From the NCBI RefSeq assembly GCF_021134715.1, contig NC_060026.1:7121001-7185000 (forward strand): a stretch of DNA of 64,000 nucleotides, written 5' to 3'. The position numbers and the translations under genes are program-made. Origin of the DNA: Daphnia pulex (Eukaryota > Arthropoda > Branchiopoda > Diplostraca > Daphniidae). The notes beneath the pieces were generated by a model, which saw only the letters and a program-made list of their open reading frames with translations, had not been told where the DNA came from and did no database searches. This document shows positions 59,624-64,000 of this stretch, one piece after another (position 1 is the stretch's first letter; each line of letters begins with the position of its first letter).

Positions 59624-61445
59624 TTAGTCGACCACAGTTATTTTGTCCAGAGAATCTCCTTTAACTAAATTGGCATCACTCAATTTCTTGGTGATGATGC
59701 CGGTCGCAACATTGTAATTGTTTTCTCTGATCGTGAAAGTTTGTCCGGGTTCGACGGCCATTCGCTTGAGCAAGGTGAGGTTGACGACGGAGTGATCTCC
59801 TGGCATAAGCATGTCTTTGTCACTCGGCATATCCACCCGCACAGCTAAATTCCATGTTGCACTAAAGATTTGTTGAATGTAGCCTGAGATGACCGGACGG
59901 CTACGGCCTCCTTCGCCTCGCGTTAACAGGTACAGCTGAGCTTGGTAACGATTGCCAATTGTTGCACTATGGGCGGCCACCAGCATCATACCTCGCTGGA
60001 CCCGATCCAGTTTGATGGAGCGCAGTAAGAGACCAACGTTTTCACCAGCTTCTGCAAAGGGCACTGACTTCCGAAACACCTGGACGTCCGTCACCACTGT
60101 TTTGATGGCTGAATTATGCCCCAAGAGTTCGGTTTCATCACCTTTCTTCAGCGTTCCCTTCTTTATAGTTCCCGTGACCACAGTCCCTCGGCCAGGTACG
60201 GTGAATGCGCTGTCAATTGCCATCCAGAACGGTGATGTGACGTCTCTTTGAGGTGTAGGAACATATTCGTCGATGGCTGCTAGTAGTCTCCTAATGGATG
60301 GGACGCCCATTCTACTCTCATCGCCTTTCAATGCCAACAAAGCTGAGCCGCAAATTACTGGAGTTGCTATGCCGTCGAAGCCGAAATCGGAAATTAATTC
60401 CCGCATTTCGATCTCCACCAATTCGGTCATTTCGCTGTCAGCTATATCAGCTTTATTGATAAACACTACTAGATGCTTCACGCCAACTAAACAAAAAAGA
60501 AACAGAAATTCTTGGAATTCTATTGAATTAAATCCATACAAAACATCGATTTTACCCTGTTTCGCAAGTAAAAGGTGCTCTCTAGTTTGAGGCATCTGGC
60601 CGTCTGTCGCAGCAACTACCACGATGGCTCCATCCTATTGTTCAAGAAATCTATACTCAGAATCCTATAATTATATAGATACATGATTTTTCGAAGGTTC
60701 TGATACCATTTGGGAAGTTCCAGAAATCATGTTTTTGATAAAGTCGGCATGGCCAGGACAGTCTGTATGAGCGTAGTGTCTATTTTTAGTGGAATATTCC
60801 ACGTGAGCGATGTTGATTGTAATGCCTCGTGCCTTTTCTTCTGGTGCTTTGTCAATCGCATCGTATGACACATACTTGGCCAACCCATCCTTCTGCAAGA
60901 CTTTGGTGATAGCCTATTTGTATTAATGGTCAACAGTTATTAGGATTTAAGTATATATTTTTTTATAAAAAAAAAATAATAATACCATACCGCAGTCAGT
61001 GTTGTCTTTCCATGATCTACATGGCCAATGGTGCCAATATTGGCATGAGGTAAGTTGCTAGACTGAGCATTATGGGCTTCAGTTTTGCTGAATTGAGGTG
61101 ATGATGATGTCAATCTGTAGACAAAGACACAGTTAATGTAATGCAAACAAATATAGTTCATGCTCTTTTAATGAATTTACAAACTAAGACATTACATTTT
61201 GTAATGTTTGTTAAATTTAACAAAAACACTATCTGAAAGTTAAATCATTAAATATTTGGATTCGGTAAAGTAGCCTATGCATGAAAATCCATGAATTGAA
61301 GAAAGAAATCATCTTTTAAACCGCTTTACCTTTGAATTAATAATCGCGATAGCATCGGCGTTCTTAGCAAAGAATGTGATCTCAATAAAGGTAGTAATCG
61401 TATACTACATGAACACATTTTGCGTACAACAGTAGTAGCCACCAT
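59624..61445 (-). CDS. TUFM: Mitochondrial elongation factor Tu
   Basis: Five exons on the minus strand: 61445-61330, 61114-60991, 60913-60707, 60634-60556, 60486-59624; 462 aa (human about 452). It delivers aminoacyl-tRNA to the mitochondrial ribosome. The N-terminus ([20 protein letters not shown], Arg/Ser-rich) is a presequence. GTPase motifs are all present: GHVDHGKT at 69-76, RGITI at 109-113, DCPGH at 131-135, NKAD at 186-189 and [10 protein letters not shown]. Domain 2 ([14 protein letters not shown]) and domain 3 ([16 protein letters not shown]) follow to the end. All introns are GT-AG, four in number, 77-215 nt. It converges with the beaten-path gene; about 0.8 kb separates the stop codons. 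Confidence 0.95.
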
Positions 61446-61756
61446 TTTCTATCAAAAATTATACAAGATCGTTTTTAACTTTAACAATCACAAAAGTTCG
61501 GTGCGAGAAACAGCATAAAGTTATACAATGCTATATTATTATTAATAAATAACGAGAATAATTAGTCAATGAAAATGATAACTATAATGTAAATGAAAAG
61601 TTCGCTCAAAGTCAAATCCGTGAAAAAAAGAAAAAGTCAAAAACTTGTTAACCAATGTTTTTCTTTTCTATTTTTCGATCAACCCATAATTCGTCTGCAT
61701 CTGCCCAACATTGTAAAATTTATTATTCCTTCAGGCGGTTGTTGCAACACGGGTTG

Positions 61757-62261
61757 CAGTGAGCGAGCTCAGGCGGGGGTGAGCGCGTACACGGCACCCT
61801 ATTTCCAGCGTTCCTAGCGGCGGAGGGCCGCAACTCGTGTTTTGACGTTTGGCCAGGCTTTGATAAAAACGCTCACCCCCGCCTGAGCTAGCTCACTGCT
61901 GCATTTTAAATTTCAACAGTGCTTTGAAATTGTTACTTTTTGTCTTCGTGTTTGGCGAAGATGACATCCTGCATCTGCGATCTAAATAGCTACTTAAAAA
62001 AATAGGTAAAACTGCGAAACGACTCTTTTAGTCTTTTTTCCGTATTTTCGTAAGTAGCTCTAGCCATTAAAAGGTTTCCCCACCTAGGTTTTCCTCGTTC
62101 TCGCCTTCAATTTTTCTGTGTTATTTAATTTGATTTGTCTTTTACAACAAAAACTTAGTATGAGGGTAAAAATGAAAACAGAAGTGAGCTAGCTTTGGCG
62201 GGGGTGAGCGAGCTCAAGCGGGGGTGAGCGAGCTCAGGCGGGGGTGAGCGCGTAAACGGTA
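61757..62261. repeat. GC-rich 20-bp minisatellite blocks, partly inverted
   Basis: The unit GAGCGAGCTCAGGCGGGGGT occurs once at 61761-61780, in inverted order at 61871-61898 (with GAGCTAGCTC), and as three tandem copies at 62186-62245. Each run ends in GAGCGCGTA and an ACGG. The interval between blocks is ordinary AT-rich DNA. The nearest block lies about 310 bp upstream of the mitochondrial EF-Tu start. No coding sense is seen. Confidence 0.75.
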
Positions 62262-64000
62262 CGGTACCCAGAGCGGCTAATGAATAGATAGAGAATTTAA
62301 TTTACTTAAACATACTGAAAATTGAATAAGATCCTACGATATAAAGGTACTTACAAGGCCGAAAACTACACTTTTTCTGGCATTACAATCTGGGTATAAA
62401 ATTTCATAAATTATTAAAAATTTTAAAACTCAACAGAAAAGAGTTAATTTTACATATAAATGACCGCATCGTCAGGGGCTTACATCTCGTCTGAAATTTA
62501 ATAAATTCTTGTCAGGGAAATCTGCCGAAAATGAGGCTGAAGGTGATTTTCTTGGAATTTTAGCCGCCAAGAAGCTGGTTTTATTTAAATTTAGTGGTAA
62601 ATAGCTAATCAAAAATAGTTTTAATTAGTGAAAAGATAGACAATATGAAGGACAACAACATACTGAAAATTGAGCAACTTTCTTTGGCTTATAAGGTACG
62701 AATAGGGGTAAAAACGCCAGCCGCAGAGCGCGCGCGGAAGTAAAAATTCTTTGGCCGTCGATTACGCATACGTGTGTACATATTATGCTGATTCTGAATG
62801 CATATTTCGATTCAGCGTAAAAAGTTGAGTTTATGATGTAATTTTCATTCATTTTGACCGTAGCCTTGGCAAACGTCAAAATTAAATACAATATGAATTC
62901 TTAATAAAAATTTTTATGAAAAAATTACCTAGGACTTTTAAACAACGGCAAAGAATTTTACCAAAACAGAAGGAAAACAATATTCGTCTGCAAAACCCTT
63001 CGTAGCCTTGGTGCAGTGCAGTAGTTTATCCGCTAGAGGCACTACAAGCACTCCAAGAACTCGGGGTCAGTATGGGCCCCCATTTTTTTCATAGTTTCCT
63101 TTTCTCCCTTCGAGGGAGCAAAGGGGGTTGCCGAAGAAGAAACAGGCGCAGGGGGTGGCGATTGATGGTTGTACACGGCCGTACGGAATGAAGCAACGTG
63201 TCACACACAAAACTACACACAAATGAAAAATAGAAAGAAAATGTTCAGCCGGCGAATGATAATTTATTAAGTAGGAGGAGGCGGACTGCAGTAGAACCGA
63301 CCCAGCATATATTCTCCTATATCTCTCTCTGACTCACACCAGTAATTCGTCGGTCTCTTTCCGTTTTCGGATAGATAGATCATAACGGTGGGACAATAAG
63401 GATCGCTCCTACCTTTTTTTTAAAACTGCTCGTCGTTTAGATTCGGAATATACAAAAAATTAAATAATATTTCTGGCCCGTCGTCATATTTGATGTGGTT
63501 TTTTTGCACTTAATCGACATTCCCATTCCCGGTCGATCCTGAAGGAAAACGGGAGATTTCTCTCTTGTAATTATTGTCACTTTAATTCTCCTATTTGTCA
63601 CTTTTCTTCCCCCCCCTTGACGTAAGCCCCCTCCTTCTCTGATTGCACCCATCTCCATTTGTTCCTTCCATCGCGGGTGGGATTTTTATTTTTTCTTCCC
63701 AAGAAGAAAGTGCTTGACAAAGTTTTCACATTTGCTTCCTAATCGCGAAAATCATTAAGGAAATCATTAAGAAATCAGAAATTGAAAAAGAGGCTGTAAG
63801 ATATAATCATCGGGATGGCAACGTTATTAATCATTTTGCCGTTATTAACTTGGGAAGTACATCAATCTGCAATTTAACCATTAATATCACCATCAGAGGG
63901 GCAGAGTCAAGCGCCTAGTAATTTTTTTAGGATACTTACATAATTAAATATTTTCCCATTGAGATCCCCGGGGTAGTTGACCATGACCATGTACCCTACT
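62262..64000. other. Right-edge region without a supported gene
   Basis: No exon, domain or repeat arm is recognisable. The stretch near 63060-63180 is locally GC-rich and could be a promoter or first exon of a gene beyond the window, but there is nothing decisive. Confidence 0.4.

Noticed and set aside
60273-60590. 105-aa and 99-aa plus-strand frames over the EF-Tu exon
   Set aside because: They are antisense shadows of a strongly conserved GTPase coding exon.

Overview
The window reads as nuclear DNA of an arthropod with short introns, most probably a branchiopod crustacean such as Daphnia. The species is inferred from the 60-80 nt GT-AG introns and from the gene set. It is not a bacterial or organellar contig. 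I rebuilt exons by hand from splice sites and reading phase, so most real genes are spliced models rather than single open reading frames.

Layout. 1-2500 is AT-rich with one degenerate coding-like repeat. 2502-12798 (+) is a spliced secreted Thr-rich mucin with a C-terminal CUB-like module; its introns are full of small inverted-repeat elements. 13.2-19.7 kb is a repeat field: a decayed Ty3/gypsy gag, tRNA-like SINE heads and several fold-back elements. 20106-23421 (-) encodes a 1011-aa fusion of a class V aminotransferase (cysteine-desulfurase-like) with a TtcA-type tRNA thiolase. 23662-34382 is, I infer, one 10.7-kb non-autonomous DNA transposon. It has GGGCGTCCC ends, a perfect 9-bp target duplication and roughly 370-bp inverted arms. 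It carries broken fragments of at least five unrelated host genes (an LRR receptor, an LRP/LDLR-type receptor, BMS1, a WAP/thyroglobulin/Kunitz inhibitor and a KH protein). The LRP fragment sits inside a second, nested inverted-repeat element.

34669-37971 (+) is an intact 12-exon FAM91A1 gene. 38433-38637 (-) is a tiny spliced ORF. 38980-46009 (-) is kidney-type glutaminase with two alternative first exons (one with a mitochondrial presequence) and a duplicated 122-nt mutually exclusive exon pair. 46-54 kb is a long gene-free stretch. 54122-58783 (+) is a beaten-path family Ig protein with a likely GPI tail. 59624-61445 (-) is mitochondrial EF-Tu. The last 2.5 kb holds a GC-rich 20-bp minisatellite and little else.

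How it fits together. The active genes are ordinary housekeeping or developmental genes with no operon-like relation. The two most notable items are adjacent. One is the sulfur-transfer fusion enzyme, which would unite a persulfide donor and a PP-loop/Fe-S tRNA thiolase in one chain. The other, starting about 240 bp upstream of it, is the multi-gene-capturing transposon, which resembles a plant Pack-MULE but lies in an animal genome.
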